A DNA stretch of 48,093 nucleotides from the IMG/VR virus record IMGVR_UViG_3300025120_013693, positions 1 to 48,093 of that record. One strand, written 5' to 3'. Below the pieces are notes generated by a model, which worked only from the letters and a program-made list of their open reading frames with translations, was not told where the DNA came from and did no database searches. Shown here piece by piece: positions 24,828 through 36,900 of the stretch. Source of the stretch: a virus. Each line of letters starts with the position of its first letter. Position 1 is the stretch's first letter. A program made the position numbers and the translations under genes.

Positions 24828-25842
24828 AAGCTATTTCTATTGCTGAGTTGGCACTCAATTTAATTAATTCTTCTGGTATTTCCCAATCATTTATGAAAAT
24901 TTTTAATCTTAAAGAAGGTTTATTTAATTCATCATATAATATAGGCATATAAATTAATTGATTATCTAATTTTTTATAAACAAAAGATTTATATACTAAT
25001 TTATCATTAATAAATATTTTTACATCTAAATCTTCTAATATATCCCAAAAAAATAAAATTACTTTATCCGTTCCTCTTACTTCAGGGTCATTATCGAACC
25101 ATATTTTTTCTTGTCCTATAAACCATTTAAATTTATCTGTATTGTATTTAGCCCAAACATCCCCTTCCATTACAATGCTAGTTTTTATATTAGGTTCATT
25201 TGGATTTTCTCCTTCCCATTTTTTTCTGGGGATTATTAAACTATTAATAGAATTAAATTTTTTAAATAAATAATTTTCAACTATAATTTCAGTTTTAACA
25301 TAATCAGTATAACTAATTGATTCTATATTTTCTATATATGGTTTTATTTTTAAAGCAAACCATGCCATATACATACTAGTATCATCATTTCCATATTTTA
25401 ATATTATATTATCATATTTATTAAGATTTTTATTAAAATCATTAAACATTTTATCAGTAACTTCAAGATCATAATTTAAAACAATAGCTTCCTCATATCC
25501 CATTCTACTAGCAAATAACAAACCTCTTTTAAATTGTTGTGCTGCTGCATAACCATAATCAACTGATAATGTATTTAATTTAAAGGGGATTGGATTAGAT
25601 CTAAATTTATTTAATTTTTTCCAATTTATCATTGATTTATCCTTAACATTAGATATAGGGTTACTATAATCATATATTGAATAATCTACTAATAAGTGTA
25701 TATCTTCTTCAATTGGATAGTGTGAAAATAAAATAATATCAATATTATATTTTTTAATATTAATAATAGTATTTTTTAATGCTTCTTTTTTTTCAGAAGT
25801 ATTACAATAGGCAGTTACTAAAAAACAACGTTTATTTATCAT
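24814..25842 (-). CDS. GT-A-like putative glycosyltransferase, paralogue 2
   Basis: A 342-aa paralogue of the 23796-24827 protein. It has the same order of elements: RCFLVTAYCNTSEKKEAL, NIDIILFSHYPI, YDYSNPIS, and the acidic VLNYDLEVTD where the other has FINYDIELT. The C-terminal part contains a beta-rich segment (DVKIFINDKLVYKSF, RLKIFINDWEIP) also present in a shorter version in the paralogue. It probably arose by tandem duplication, since the two genes are adjacent and overlap by 14 nt; the start overlaps the giant transferase by 11 nt. Role inferred as a sugar transferase or sugar-chain modifier. Confidence 0.6.
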   Translation of the reverse strand: MINKRCFLVTAYCNTSEKKEALKNTIINIKKYNIDIILFSHYPIEEDIHLLVDYSIYDYSNPISNVKDKSMINWKKLNKFRSNPIPFKLNTLSVDYGYAAAQQFKRGLLFASRMGYEEAIVLNYDLEVTDKMFNDFNKNLNKYDNIILKYGNDDTSMYMAWFALKIKPYIENIESISYTDYVKTEIIVENYLFKKFNSINSLIIPRKKWEGENPNEPNIKTSIVMEGDVWAKYNTDKFKWFIGQEKIWFDNDPEVRGTDKVILFFWDILEDLDVKIFINDKLVYKSFVYKKLDNQLIYMPILYDELNKPSLRLKIFINDWEIPEELIKLSANSAIEIAYADQ

Positions 25843-28800
25843 AACAAGCTATATATTTTGTTGTGTCTTTTTTAGGATCATATTTTTCTATACATTCATA
25901 TTCTATGTAATTAGTATTGTTATTATTTTTAAACCAATTACCATTATTAGTTAAAATATGATTTATAATATCTTTTTCTACTTTATATAAATCTAATAAT
26001 TGTTTTTTTCTATGTAAGATTAAATTATCTAATTTTTTATCTGATTTTCCAAAAACATAAAAATTATCTGTAAAAGATTTGACTGTATCAAATAATAATT
26101 TATGTTGTGGGTGTCCATATTCCCCAATTGGATTATGAGTTACTATTTTTTCCCACTTATTATCTTTAAAATATCTAGAAAGATTTAAAGTTTGAGTATT
26201 AGGATAAAGAGTATCTTCATAATCTAAAAGTTCCCACGATCCAATATTTAATTCACCCATTACTTGAGAAAATTCTTTTACTCTAGTTTTATCCTTAGGA
26301 TTAGTAATACATACAATTTTATATTCATGACCATAATTTATTAATTCGGCCCCACCAAAAATTAATTCATCATCTGGATGGGATATAATCATTAATTTTT
26401 TTAGAATAGTTTCATTAAAGGCATGGTTTAATACATTAGCATTTTTTTTCTTAACTGATGGGTCTGGTCCATGAAAAAAATAAGGAAGAAGAGATTTTTC
26501 ATCGTACATTACATCAAATCCTTCTTTAGTAAGTTTATTTGGTACTTTTATTTCTTCTTTACTACTATAATAATTATCCCAAGTTACAGGTAAATAAGAA
26601 TTATTATTATCTCTCCACATTATATAATTAGCTATTCTTTCTTCTGATAAAGCATTATCGTCTACAAAAACTGTTAAGTGGTAATTATTTAGTTCTTTAT
26701 GTATATCTAAACATTCATTAAAAAAAGGTAAAGAATTTATATCATAAAAATAAAAACCAGTAGCTATAATTCTATTATTAGGGTTTCTTTCAATATTTTT
26801 AAAGTCACAAATTTCAGTTCCATATCTGCCTTGTAGCTTAATACCATTATAAGACCTCCACTGTCCTATATCTTCATGATAATATCTCATAAATAGAGGA
26901 TAATCTCTTACTAAATTTAAATACTTTAAAGATTTATCTATATGTTCAGTAACAAAAGCATCTCCATCTAACCAAGCATAAAAATCATAATTTTCTTCTA
27001 TAGAATCAATACTAGCTAAATATTTAGCATAGTATAAAGAAAAATCTTTATTAATTAAGTCTTGTTCACCACTCCAAACTATATCTTTTTTACGATTAAA
27101 ATCTACTCTTTTATTAATAACATTAGGCAAATTAATTTCTGAATCACAATTGAATCCATAAACAATTAATTTATATTTTGAATGTTTTAATAAACTTTTA
27201 GCTAATACCTCTATCATAGATAGGTAATGTTTATCACCTCCAGTAATCCAAATAAAATCATCTTTATTTGTTGGGTTTAAAATTTTATAAGATTTATTTA
27301 ATACTTGATTTACTGTGATTGATTTTTGGCATATATGTTGTTGATCAGTTCCTTTTTTTATTGGACACCAATCCCAATCTCCAGCATCAAAAACCGATTC
27401 TGGTTTTGTCCAGCAACCATTACAAACATTAAAATTTTGAACTCTAGTTATATTATTTGTAAATTCATGTTCTGGTGTTGAAAACCCATTAAGCATTAAT
27501 GTATGTTTATTTAATGCCCAATTAATCCAAGATAAACCTGATCCTAATCCTATAAATAATTCTGCATGGTATAGGTAATTAAATAATTCATCCCAAGGTA
27601 AATTATTTTTGCTTATAATATTAGGCCCATTAAATCCTTTTAAACTTAAACTTATTACTTTATATCCTTTAACCTTAAATTTAGTAGCTAATTCTTTCCA
27701 CCTATCATGGGGCCATTCTTTACAACCAGAAGTTGCTTGGGGCCCGATACAAATATATTTTTGTTTTATAGGTCTTTTTTTAGGTTTAAAATAAACACCA
27801 TAATTAATTTCTTTATAAGGAAGACCTAAAATATCTGTTGCTGCCTGAATTAAAGGTATTGTATTAACTTGATTTGGATGATCTTTACTATTTTTAAAAT
27901 CACCACTTTCACTTCTAAACCAACCTATTTTATATTGGACATAAGATTTACATCCTTTATTTGGTTTTATAAAAGTTAAATTTTTATATTCTTCCTGTTT
28001 TTCAAACCAACTATTATGAAATGTTGATATTATTACTTTACAATTATGTTTCTTTTGAAATTCAACTGCTTGTGGAGCCCAAGCTAATGTATCACCTAGA
28101 GAATTTGAGTCAAATGATATTTTTACAGTTTTATCTTTTAAATTAAAAGTATGTGCTACTTCACCATTAATTTTTATTACCCAAGGAATATAATATGTTT
28201 TATTACATTGAGTCCACATATTATTTTCTATATTTGAAGAATGTATTACTTCATTATTTTCTCCATTTATAAATTCAATAAAATATTTTTGATTTTTAGA
28301 ACCTACAATTTCTACTTTAGGGCCTGAATTAAATGTTATTTTTATTTCGTTAGGTTGGATATTATTATATAGATATTTAATTTCTTTATTAGCTATTTTT
28401 ACAGCATTTTCCCAAGTAAATTTATTCCTAATTTGTTCGGATTCTATTAATGCTTTCTTTTTATGTTTACCATAATTTTTATAAGCATCTCTCATTACTT
28501 TTTTTAAGTCTTCATAATCAGGTTGATAAAATTCCCCAGGTAAATCTGATTGGGAATATGTTGAATATTCTCCACCTAAAGCTGGGATTGTTCCTTTTAT
28601 TTTAACGGGTAGTCCCTTTCCTTTAGCAAATTCAAGTTGAGCACTACAATTAGAATATATAGAAGGAGTTCCACAAGCCATAGCTTCTATTAACGGTAAG
28701 TTCCATCCTTCAGACCTGGCACAAGATAAAAATACATGGCCTTTTTGTAAATATTTTATATACTCTTCTCTTGTAGGAAAATGTTTTATTTTTAATCTAG

Positions 28801-29554
28801 GGTCAACTAATTTATAATGTTTTAATCTTTCTTCAGTTGTTTCAAATTTATCTTTAGCAAATACATTATCAATAGATAATACTAAATCAATAGGTTCATC
28901 TTTATTAAATTCTTCTAAAAATGATTTTATTATTTCTTTTGTTGATTTTCTATAATCCCACCTACCAAATAAAATAAATTTAAATCTATCATCATCATAT
29001 TCAGGTAAAGTAGATTTTTCATTAGGGTAAAAAGTATTACTATCAACAGCTTCAGGTACTACTTTTACTTTATCTTTATCCATACCCTGTTCTATAGTAC
29101 ATTCTCTTTGCCATTTAGATGCTACCCAAACTTGGTCATATTCTTTTAAACTATTAAAAAATTGTTCTGGTAATCTAGTAGTTTCCCAAACTGTATATCC
29201 TATTTTTGGGCCATTATAATTTTGGTAAAAAAAGTGATGATTACATTCAGCTAAAACTATATTAAGATCATGGTTAAAATTATTTGGATAATTAGTATAT
29301 AAATCTTTATCTACTAAAAATTGTTCCTTACCAAATAAAGCTTGTGAAACTAAAAGTTTTTTATCAAGATTAGTTAAATAATCTTCCTCATTAAAAGGTT
29401 CTAAGTTATAACCATTCCAATAAGTAGGTACTGTAAAGTTCCTTACTTTAATTTCAAAGGATTTAGATAATTCTCTAAAAAAATCTCGTGTATGGTTATT
29501 GTAACCTGTATGACCTATATAACAACTATGTGCATATATTTTGGGTTTTCCCAT
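25832..29554 (-). CDS. Four-domain fusion: GT4 + GT9/BAHT-like heptosyltransferase + GT-A + PIG-L deacetylase
   Basis: A 1240-aa multi-enzyme. Residues ~1-390 are a GT-B, GT4-type transferase with ILFGRWDYRKS and the E-x7-E segment SEGWNLPLIEAMACGTPS (near 285). Residues ~475-755 are GT9-like (SLGDTLAWAPQAVEF, YICIGPQATSGCKEWP, FIGLGSGLSW) and carry four cysteines as VCNGCW...DWDWCP...HIC (about 708-740). This pattern resembles the iron finger of bacterial autotransporter heptosyltransferases such as TibC. Residues ~765-1045 resemble GT-A enzymes with a DxD in YAWLDGDAFV (near 863). Residues ~1053-1240 are a PIG-L N-acetylglucosamine deacetylase-like domain with ISHPDDEL and GHPQH zinc ligands. 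It heads the glycan operon, 73 nt after the fibre companion gene. Domain order is read from the sequence; acceptor and donor are inferred. Confidence 0.82.
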   Translation of the reverse strand: MGKPKIYAHSCYIGHTGYNNHTRDFFRELSKSFEIKVRNFTVPTYWNGYNLEPFNEEDYLTNLDKKLLVSQALFGKEQFLVDKDLYTNYPNNFNHDLNIVLAECNHHFFYQNYNGPKIGYTVWETTRLPEQFFNSLKEYDQVWVASKWQRECTIEQGMDKDKVKVVPEAVDSNTFYPNEKSTLPEYDDDRFKFILFGRWDYRKSTKEIIKSFLEEFNKDEPIDLVLSIDNVFAKDKFETTEERLKHYKLVDPRLKIKHFPTREEYIKYLQKGHVFLSCARSEGWNLPLIEAMACGTPSIYSNCSAQLEFAKGKGLPVKIKGTIPALGGEYSTYSQSDLPGEFYQPDYEDLKKVMRDAYKNYGKHKKKALIESEQIRNKFTWENAVKIANKEIKYLYNNIQPNEIKITFNSGPKVEIVGSKNQKYFIEFINGENNEVIHSSNIENNMWTQCNKTYYIPWVIKINGEVAHTFNLKDKTVKISFDSNSLGDTLAWAPQAVEFQKKHNCKVIISTFHNSWFEKQEEYKNLTFIKPNKGCKSYVQYKIGWFRSESGDFKNSKDHPNQVNTIPLIQAATDILGLPYKEINYGVYFKPKKRPIKQKYICIGPQATSGCKEWPHDRWKELATKFKVKGYKVISLSLKGFNGPNIISKNNLPWDELFNYLYHAELFIGLGSGLSWINWALNKHTLMLNGFSTPEHEFTNNITRVQNFNVCNGCWTKPESVFDAGDWDWCPIKKGTDQQHICQKSITVNQVLNKSYKILNPTNKDDFIWITGGDKHYLSMIEVLAKSLLKHSKYKLIVYGFNCDSEINLPNVINKRVDFNRKKDIVWSGEQDLINKDFSLYYAKYLASIDSIEENYDFYAWLDGDAFVTEHIDKSLKYLNLVRDYPLFMRYYHEDIGQWRSYNGIKLQGRYGTEICDFKNIERNPNNRIIATGFYFYDINSLPFFNECLDIHKELNNYHLTVFVDDNALSEERIANYIMWRDNNNSYLPVTWDNYYSSKEEIKVPNKLTKEGFDVMYDEKSLLPYFFHGPDPSVKKKNANVLNHAFNETILKKLMIISHPDDELIFGGAELINYGHEYKIVCITNPKDKTRVKEFSQVMGELNIGSWELLDYEDTLYPNTQTLNLSRYFKDNKWEKIVTHNPIGEYGHPQHKLLFDTVKSFTDNFYVFGKSDKKLDNLILHRKKQLLDLYKVEKDIINHILTNNGNWFKNNNNTNYIEYECIEKYDPKKDTTKYIACYDK

Positions 29555-29580
29555 ATTGTTTATAACTTATTTTATTTACT

Positions 29581-29591
29581 AATATACAATA
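29581..29591 (-). promoter_or_regulatory. Variant early/middle motif upstream of the glycan operon
   Basis: The minus strand reads TATTGTATATT, sharing GTATATT and overall spacing with the TTTCGTATATT copies, 26 nt before the ATG at 29554. It would start the five-gene glycan operon. Confidence 0.35.
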
Positions 29592-29627
29592 AAAATTTAA
29601 ACTATCCCAATTATTTATTATTTTTTA

Positions 29628-30362
29628 CTATACACCAACTACCGTAGATATATTTCCTGTTGCTACATCAACAACCTCACCAATATTAGCACTACTTACA
29701 TCAACAATTTCATTACCATAACCCGGAGCTACAGCATCAAAAGACATAAAAGGAACAAAACCACTAGATGGAGTATTAAAATTTAGATAATATCTATAAT
29801 ATACATCATCTCCTTGATCAGTATCAGTAGCATCATTTGGATATTGTACAATTGCTATTTTTAATTCTCCTGTCGACGATGCTGCTGCAGTAGCGGTAGA
29901 GTTTAAATCTAAAGTAGCAGATGAATTTGCATCTGTCCATTGTTCAACTGTACCCGAATCAGGAGAATAATTTTCAGTAAAATCAATGTCATCAAAAAAT
30001 TCTGAATTAGAATATTGTGAAAAGGATGGACCACTTCCCATTCCATTAAATTCGAATATGGTTGCACCTAAACCAGTACCTAATCCTGAAACAGCTGTAG
30101 AAGTAGTTGATCTATAATTAAATTTTAAATTTGTTATTGTATATCCAACGTAACTACTAAAATCAAATACTGCAAAAAATCTATAAAATCTATAATTTGA
30201 GTTTCCTTTTCCTGAGTCTCTAAAAAACTGTATTGATTGTAAGTTAGATGAAGTTGAAGAATCATTAAAACTATTTGAATCAGATTCTCTTGCTGTTGTA
30301 AAAGAATTTGATGCTAGTGTTCCAACGGCTCTTGAATATCGTACGGCTGTAAGATTTGGCAT
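29628..30362 (-). CDS. Putative fibre-associated virion protein, 244 aa
   Basis: A 244-aa Ser/Thr/Asn-rich, probably beta-sandwich protein. Segments such as YRFFAVFDFSSYVGYTITNLKFNYR and DDVYYRYYLNFNTPSSGFVPF (longest single stretches FAVFDFSSYVGYTI and YYRYYLNFNTP) alternate hydrophobic and polar residues as in lectin- or adhesin-like domains. It follows the giant fibre gene after 3 nt and closes the virion block before the glycan operon, a usual spot for a tip, receptor-binding or fibre-chaperone protein. There is no catalytic motif or signal peptide. The family is not recognised; the role is inferred from position and composition. Confidence 0.58.
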   Translation of the reverse strand: MPNLTAVRYSRAVGTLASNSFTTARESDSNSFNDSSTSSNLQSIQFFRDSGKGNSNYRFYRFFAVFDFSSYVGYTITNLKFNYRSTTSTAVSGLGTGLGATIFEFNGMGSGPSFSQYSNSEFFDDIDFTENYSPDSGTVEQWTDANSSATLDLNSTATAAASSTGELKIAIVQYPNDATDTDQGDDVYYRYYLNFNTPSSGFVPFMSFDAVAPGYGNEIVDVSSANIGEVVDVATGNISTVVGV

Positions 30363-30365
30363 AAT

Positions 30366-30915
30366 TTAAGCTATTACTATATAAGTTGGATCTGGGTTAA
30401 ACCAAATTGTGTTTGAATCAACTGCATACCCCACAACTCTTACTACATTACCTGTACTACTTGGAGCTGTATTTGACATGTTTCCTGTTCCAGCACTAGC
30501 ACTTAAATAAAGTGGTGCTCCAACAGTAAACCCATGTGATGATTGTTTAACAAATCCTATTAATACAATACCACTGGATGTAGCTGAAGAATTGCTGGCA
30601 TTATATCCTAATAATCCTTTAGATGTTGATTCTGTGTTAGCTCCTGTTTTAGCCCAATCTCCGCCAGAGGTCCAATAAACAACTTTTGTGGTTGTTACAC
30701 TTGCTGATCCTATTTTAGTAATAATACCAGACAGTGATCCTAATGAGGTTAAAGAACCATCTAATTCAATTGCCGAATGATTATTAAGTGTCAGCAAATT
30801 CCCACTAAGTCCTTGGGCATTTACTGTAATAAACTGCGACACGGTTAAACTTGCTCCACTACCTCCATATACTACAACTCCATTAGATGTACTACCTGTT
30901 ATTGTTGCTGTACCT
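30366..30915 (-). other. C-terminal non-repetitive fibre domain (about 180 residues)
   Basis: This segment encodes the end of the fibre after the last Gly-X-Y tract. It is Ser/Gly/Val-rich and ends GYAVDSNTIWFNPDPTYIVIA, a pattern seen at the C-termini of structural fibre proteins in marine phages. It probably nucleates trimerisation, which collagen-like chains need at one end (inference). Confidence 0.55.
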
Positions 30916-33900
30916 GAAGTACCTGAAGAACCACTTGTTCCAGAAGAACCACTAGTACCTGAACTACCACTTGAACCTGGTGAACCATCTCCACCACTTA
31001 CACCTGATGAACCACTTGAACCATTATTACCACTTATACCTGAACTACCACTTGAACCCGGTGCACCATCTCCACCACTTACACCTGATGAGCCACTTGA
31101 ACCATTTGCACCTGACACACCTGATGAACCACTTGAACCTGGTGAACCATCTCCACCACTTACACCTGATGAACCACTTGAACCATCTGAACCACTTATA
31201 CCTGAACTACCACTTGAACCATCTGAACCACTTATACCTGATGAACCACTTGAACCATCTGAACCACTTACGCCTGAGCTACCACTTGTTCCAGAAGAAC
31301 CTGATGAGCCACTATTACCAGAAGAACCACTTGAACCATCTGTACCACTTATACCTGAACTACCACTTGTTCCTGATGAACCAGAAGTTCCTGATGAACC
31401 CGAAGTTCCTGATGATCCACTTGAACCATCTGAACCACTTATACCTGAACTACCACTTGAACCATCTGAACCACTTATACCTGAACTACCACTTGAGCCT
31501 GAATCACCAGAAGTACCTGAAGATCCACTTGAGCCTGAAGTTCCTGAAGAACCTGAAGAACCACTTGTTCCTGAAGAACCACTTGTTCCTGAACTACCAC
31601 TTGAACCATCTGCTCCATCATCACCACTTGTACCTGATGAACCTGAGCTACCACTTGTTCCTGAAGAACCTGATGAGCCACTTGTTCCCGAAGATCCACT
31701 TGAACCACTATTACCAGATGTTCCTGAAGTTCCAGAAGAACCACTTGAACCTCCTGCTCCATCTATACCTGAAGTTCCTGAGCTACCACTTGAACCTGAA
31801 GTACCAGATGAACCTGAAGAACCACTTGTTCCTGAAGAACCACTTGTTCCTGAACTACCACTTGTACCAGATGTACCACTTGAACCAGAAGAACCTGCTG
31901 CACCATCTATACCACTTGTACCTGATGATCCGCTTGATCCAGAAGTTCCTGATGAACCACTTGAACCACTAGTTCCTGATGAACCACTTGTTCCTGAAGA
32001 GCCACTTGAACCTCCTGCTCCTTGTTCACCTGAAGTACCTGAAGTACCACTTGAACCTGAAGAACCACTTGTTCCTGATGAACCTGAAGAGCCACTAGTA
32101 CCTGAACTACCACTTGTACCAGAATCACCTGTTACAACAAATGAACAAAGTACATCTTCTCCGTTTGTGAATGGAGATGCAGCTGAAGAAGCTTCAGGTA
32201 TAACAGTTAATGTCCACCATGCCCCATTATCAGCTAATTCATCAATAGCAAATAAAATAAATTGAGTTGTATCAAACTTATTTGATATTCTTATGTGACC
32301 TTTTATAGCTGAGGTCGAACTATCTATTGTTTCTAAAAATGATTCTAAACTATTACCATTATCATCAGTTTGACTAATATAAACAGCAGTTGCTGTATTT
32401 TGACCTTGTGCTGATGATTTATTTAGTTTTACATCACCAGATCCTGGATCGGATGTAGCTGTATTTGTATCAAAAGTATAATCAAATGTTGCACCCCCAA
32501 ATGAACCATCTTGTCCTGATGTACCAGATGAACCTGAAGATCCGCTTGTACCAGATGAACCACTTGTACCTGATGAACCTGATGAGCCACTTGTTCCTGA
32601 TGAGCCTGAAGTTCCTGAAGAGCCACTTGAACCGTCTGCTCCATCATCACCACTTGTACCTGATGAACCTGATGAGCCACTTGTTCCTGAAGAACCACTT
32701 GAACCAGAATCACCACTTGTTCCTGAAGTTCCAGAAGAACCACTTGAACCGCTTGTACCTGAAGAACCACTTGAACCATCTACACCAGAAGTTCCGCTTG
32801 TACCTGATGAACCTGAGGATCCGCTTGTACCTGATGATCCGCTTGAACCACTATCACCGGATGTTCCTGAAGTTCCAGAAGAACCACTTGAACCTGCTGC
32901 TCCATCTATACCACTTGTTCCTGAACTTCCACTTGAACCAGAAGTACCAGATGAACCTGAAGATCCGCTTGTACCAGATGAACCTGAAGATCCGCTTGTA
33001 CCTGATGATCCGCTTGAACCATCTACACCAGAAGTTCCACTTGTTCCTGAACTTCCGCTTGAACCAGCTGCACCATCTATTCCTGAAGTTCCAGATGAAC
33101 CTGAAGAACCGCTTGTTCCTGAAGAACCGCTTGAACCGTCTGCTCCATCATCACCACTTGTACCTGATGATCCGCTTGAACCATCTACACCAGAAGTTCC
33201 TGATGAACCTGAACTACCACTTGTTCCTGAAGAACCGCTTGTTCCTGAAGAACCTGAACTACCACTTGTTCCTGAAGAACCGCTTGAACCATCTGCTCCA
33301 TCATCACCTGAAGTACCACTTGTACCTGAGCTTCCGCTTGTACCATCTATCCCACTTGTTCCTGATGATCCTGAAGAGCCACTTGTTCCTGAAGAACCAC
33401 TTGAGCCACTATCACCTGATGTTCCTGAGGTACCAGATGAACCACTTGTACCATCTATACCACTTGTACCAGATGATCCACTTGAGCCTGAAGTTCCTGA
33501 TGAACCTGAACTACCACTTGTTCCTGATGAACCACTTGTTCCTGAAGAGCCACTTGAACCGTCTGCTCCATCATCACCTGAAGTACCACTTGTACCTGAA
33601 GAGCCACTTGTACCATCTATTCCACTTGTACCTGAAGTTCCTGAAGAACCAGAAGAACCACTTGTTCCTGATGAACCACTTGAGCCACTATCACCTGATG
33701 TTCCCGAAGTACCACTTGTACCTGAACTACCGCTTGAGCCTGCTGCTCCATCTATTCCTGAAGTTCCTGAAGAACCTGAAGAACCACTTGTTCCTGAAGA
33801 GCCACTTGTTCCTGAAGAACCTGATGAACCACTATCTCCTGTTACAACAAAGGATGCTACAATATCTTCACCATCTGTTAATGCATTACCACCTTGTACT

Positions 33901-36900
33901 TCACTTGCAACTGTTAAGGTCCAATAATCACCTTGATCTACAAGATTATTAATAGCAAAAACAATAAAATCACTTGCATCATCTTTATCAAATAATCTTA
34001 CATGACCTTTTGGTATTGAATTTGAAGCCTCTACAGTTTGAAGGAAAGATTCAATGCTATTTCCATCATCATCATCTTGACTTATAGATAATACTGTTGC
34101 AGAAGGTTGAGTAGAATTATTTAATCTAATATTACCTGTTCCTGGATTTTCACTTGTATTAGTATCTGTTTTAAAAGTATAATCAAACGAAGCACCACCA
34201 AATGAACCATCTTGTCCTGAAGACCCACTTGTACCTGAACTACCACTTGATCCTGATGTTCCTGAACTTCCACTCGAACCATCTGCACCATCTACACCTG
34301 AAGTTCCTGATGAACCACTTGTACCACTTGTTCCTGATGACCCACTTGAACCTGAAGTTCCACTTGAACCTGATGTACCACTTGAACCAGAAGTTCCATC
34401 TATACCACTTGTACCTGAAGATCCTGATGTTCCATCTATTCCTGAAGTACCCGATGATCCACTTGAGCCTGAGGTACCAGACGAACCTGAAGATCCACTT
34501 GTTCCTGAAGAACCACTTGAACCTGAGTCTCCACTTGTTCCAGATGAACCTGAAGAACCATCATCACCTGAAGTACCACTTGTACCTGATGATCCACTTG
34601 AACCTGAATCACCACTTGTTCCACTTGTTCCTGAAGAACCACTAGAACCTGAAGTTCCAGAAGAACCACTTGAACCATCTACACCCGAAGTTCCACTTGT
34701 TCCTGATGAACCACTTGTACCATCTATTCCACTTGTACCTGATGAACCTGAAGTTCCATCTATACCAGATGTACCAGATGAACCACTTGAGCCTGCTGCT
34801 CCATCAATACCACTTGTTCCTGATGAACCTGAAGAACCGCTTGTTCCTGAAGAACCGCTTGAACCGTCTACACCAGAAGTTCCACTTGTTCCTGATGAAC
34901 CAGAAGAACCTGCTGCACCATCTATTCCTGAAGTTCCACTAGAACCAGATGAACCACTAGTTCCTGAACTACCGCTTGAACCATCTGCACCATCTATACC
35001 TGAAGTACCTGATGAACCACTAGTACCATCTATACCTGAAGTACCTGAAGAACCACTTGTACCATCTATACCTGAAGTACCTGAAGATCCGCTTGAACCA
35101 TCTGTTCCATCATCACCTGAAGTTCCAGAAGAACCACTTGAGCCACTTGTTCCAGATGAACCACTTGAGCCAGAATCACCACTTGTTCCAGAACTTCCAC
35201 TTGAACCATCGGCTCCATCATCACCTGAAGTTCCAGAAGAACCACTTGATCCTGCTGCTCCGTCTATACCTGAAGTACCTGATGAACCACTTGTACCATC
35301 TATACCACTTGTTCCTGAAGACCCACTTGACCCTGCTGCTCCATCTATACCACTTGTACCTGAAGAGCCACTTGAACCAGAATCACCACTTGTTCCTGAT
35401 GAACCTGAGGAACCGCTTGTTCCTGAAGAACCGCTTGAACCGTCTGCTCCATCATCACCACTTGTACCTGATGAACCACTTGTTCCAGATGAACCACTAG
35501 AACCTGAAGTTCCACTTGAACCCGATGTACCACTTGTTCCTGATGAACCAGAAGAACCAGAATCACCTGTTACAACAAATGAACAAAGTACATCTTCTCC
35601 ATTTGTGAAAGGTGAAGTTGCTGAACTTGCTTCAGGTGTAACTGCTAATGTCCACCATGCTCCATTATCTGTTAAATTTGTAATTGCCCAAAGAATAAAT
35701 TGAGTTGTATCAAATTTATTTGATATTCTTATGTGACCATTTACAGCACCTGTTGAAGCTTTTACTGTTTCTAAAAATGCTTCTATACTATTACCAGCAT
35801 CATCTTCTTGACTTATATAAACAGCAGTTGCTGTATTTTGATCCGAATTATTTACTTTAACATCTCCACTACCTGGATCTGAAGTTGTTGTATCTATATC
35901 AAAAGTATAATCAAATGTTGCACCTCCAAATGAACCATCTTGTCCTGATGTACCACTAGATCCGCTTGTTCCAGATGAACCACTTGATCCATCTGTACCA
36001 CTTGTACCTGAAGATCCGCTTGTACCATCTATACCACTTGTACCTGAACTACCACTTGAGCCTGAATCACCAGAAGTACCTGAAGATCCACTTGAACCAC
36101 TAGTACCAGAACTCCCACTTGAACCATCTACACCAGAAGTTCCACTTGTTCCTGATGAGCCACTTGAACCAGCTGCACCATCTATTCCTGAAGTTCCTGA
36201 TGAACCTGAAGTTCCATCTATACCTGATGTACCAGAACTTCCACTTGAACCTGATGCACCCTCATCTCCACTAGTACCTGAGCTTCCACTTGAACCTGAT
36301 GTACCTGAAGACCCTGAAGAACCACTTGTTCCTGAAGAACCACTTGTTCCAGAAGAACCAGAAGAACCATCTGCACCATCATCACCTGAAGTTCCTGAAG
36401 AGCCACTAGACCCTGCTGCTCCATCTATACCAGAAGTACCGCTTGAACCAGAAGTTCCATCTATACCACTTGTACCAGATGAACCAGAAGTTCCGTCTAT
36501 ACCACTTGTACCAGAAGTTCCACTTGAACCTGAAGAGCCACTAGTACCTGAACTACCACTTGAGCCTGAATCACCAGAAGTACCTGAAGATCCACTTGAA
36601 CCATCATTTCCATCTACTCCTGAAGTTCCTGAAGAACCTGAAGAGCCACTTGTTCCTGAACTTCCACTTGTGCCTGATGATCCACTTGAACCATCTATAC
36701 CTGATGTTCCAGAACTTCCACTTGAACCTGAAGTTCCTGAAGAACCACTAGTTCCTGAAGAGCCACTTGAACCTCCTGCTCCATCTGTACCACTTGTTCC
36801 CGATGATCCACTTGTACCATCTATTCCACTAGTTCCAGAGCTACCACTTGAGCCTGCTGCTCCATCTATACCAGAAGTTCCAGATGAACCTGAAGAACCA

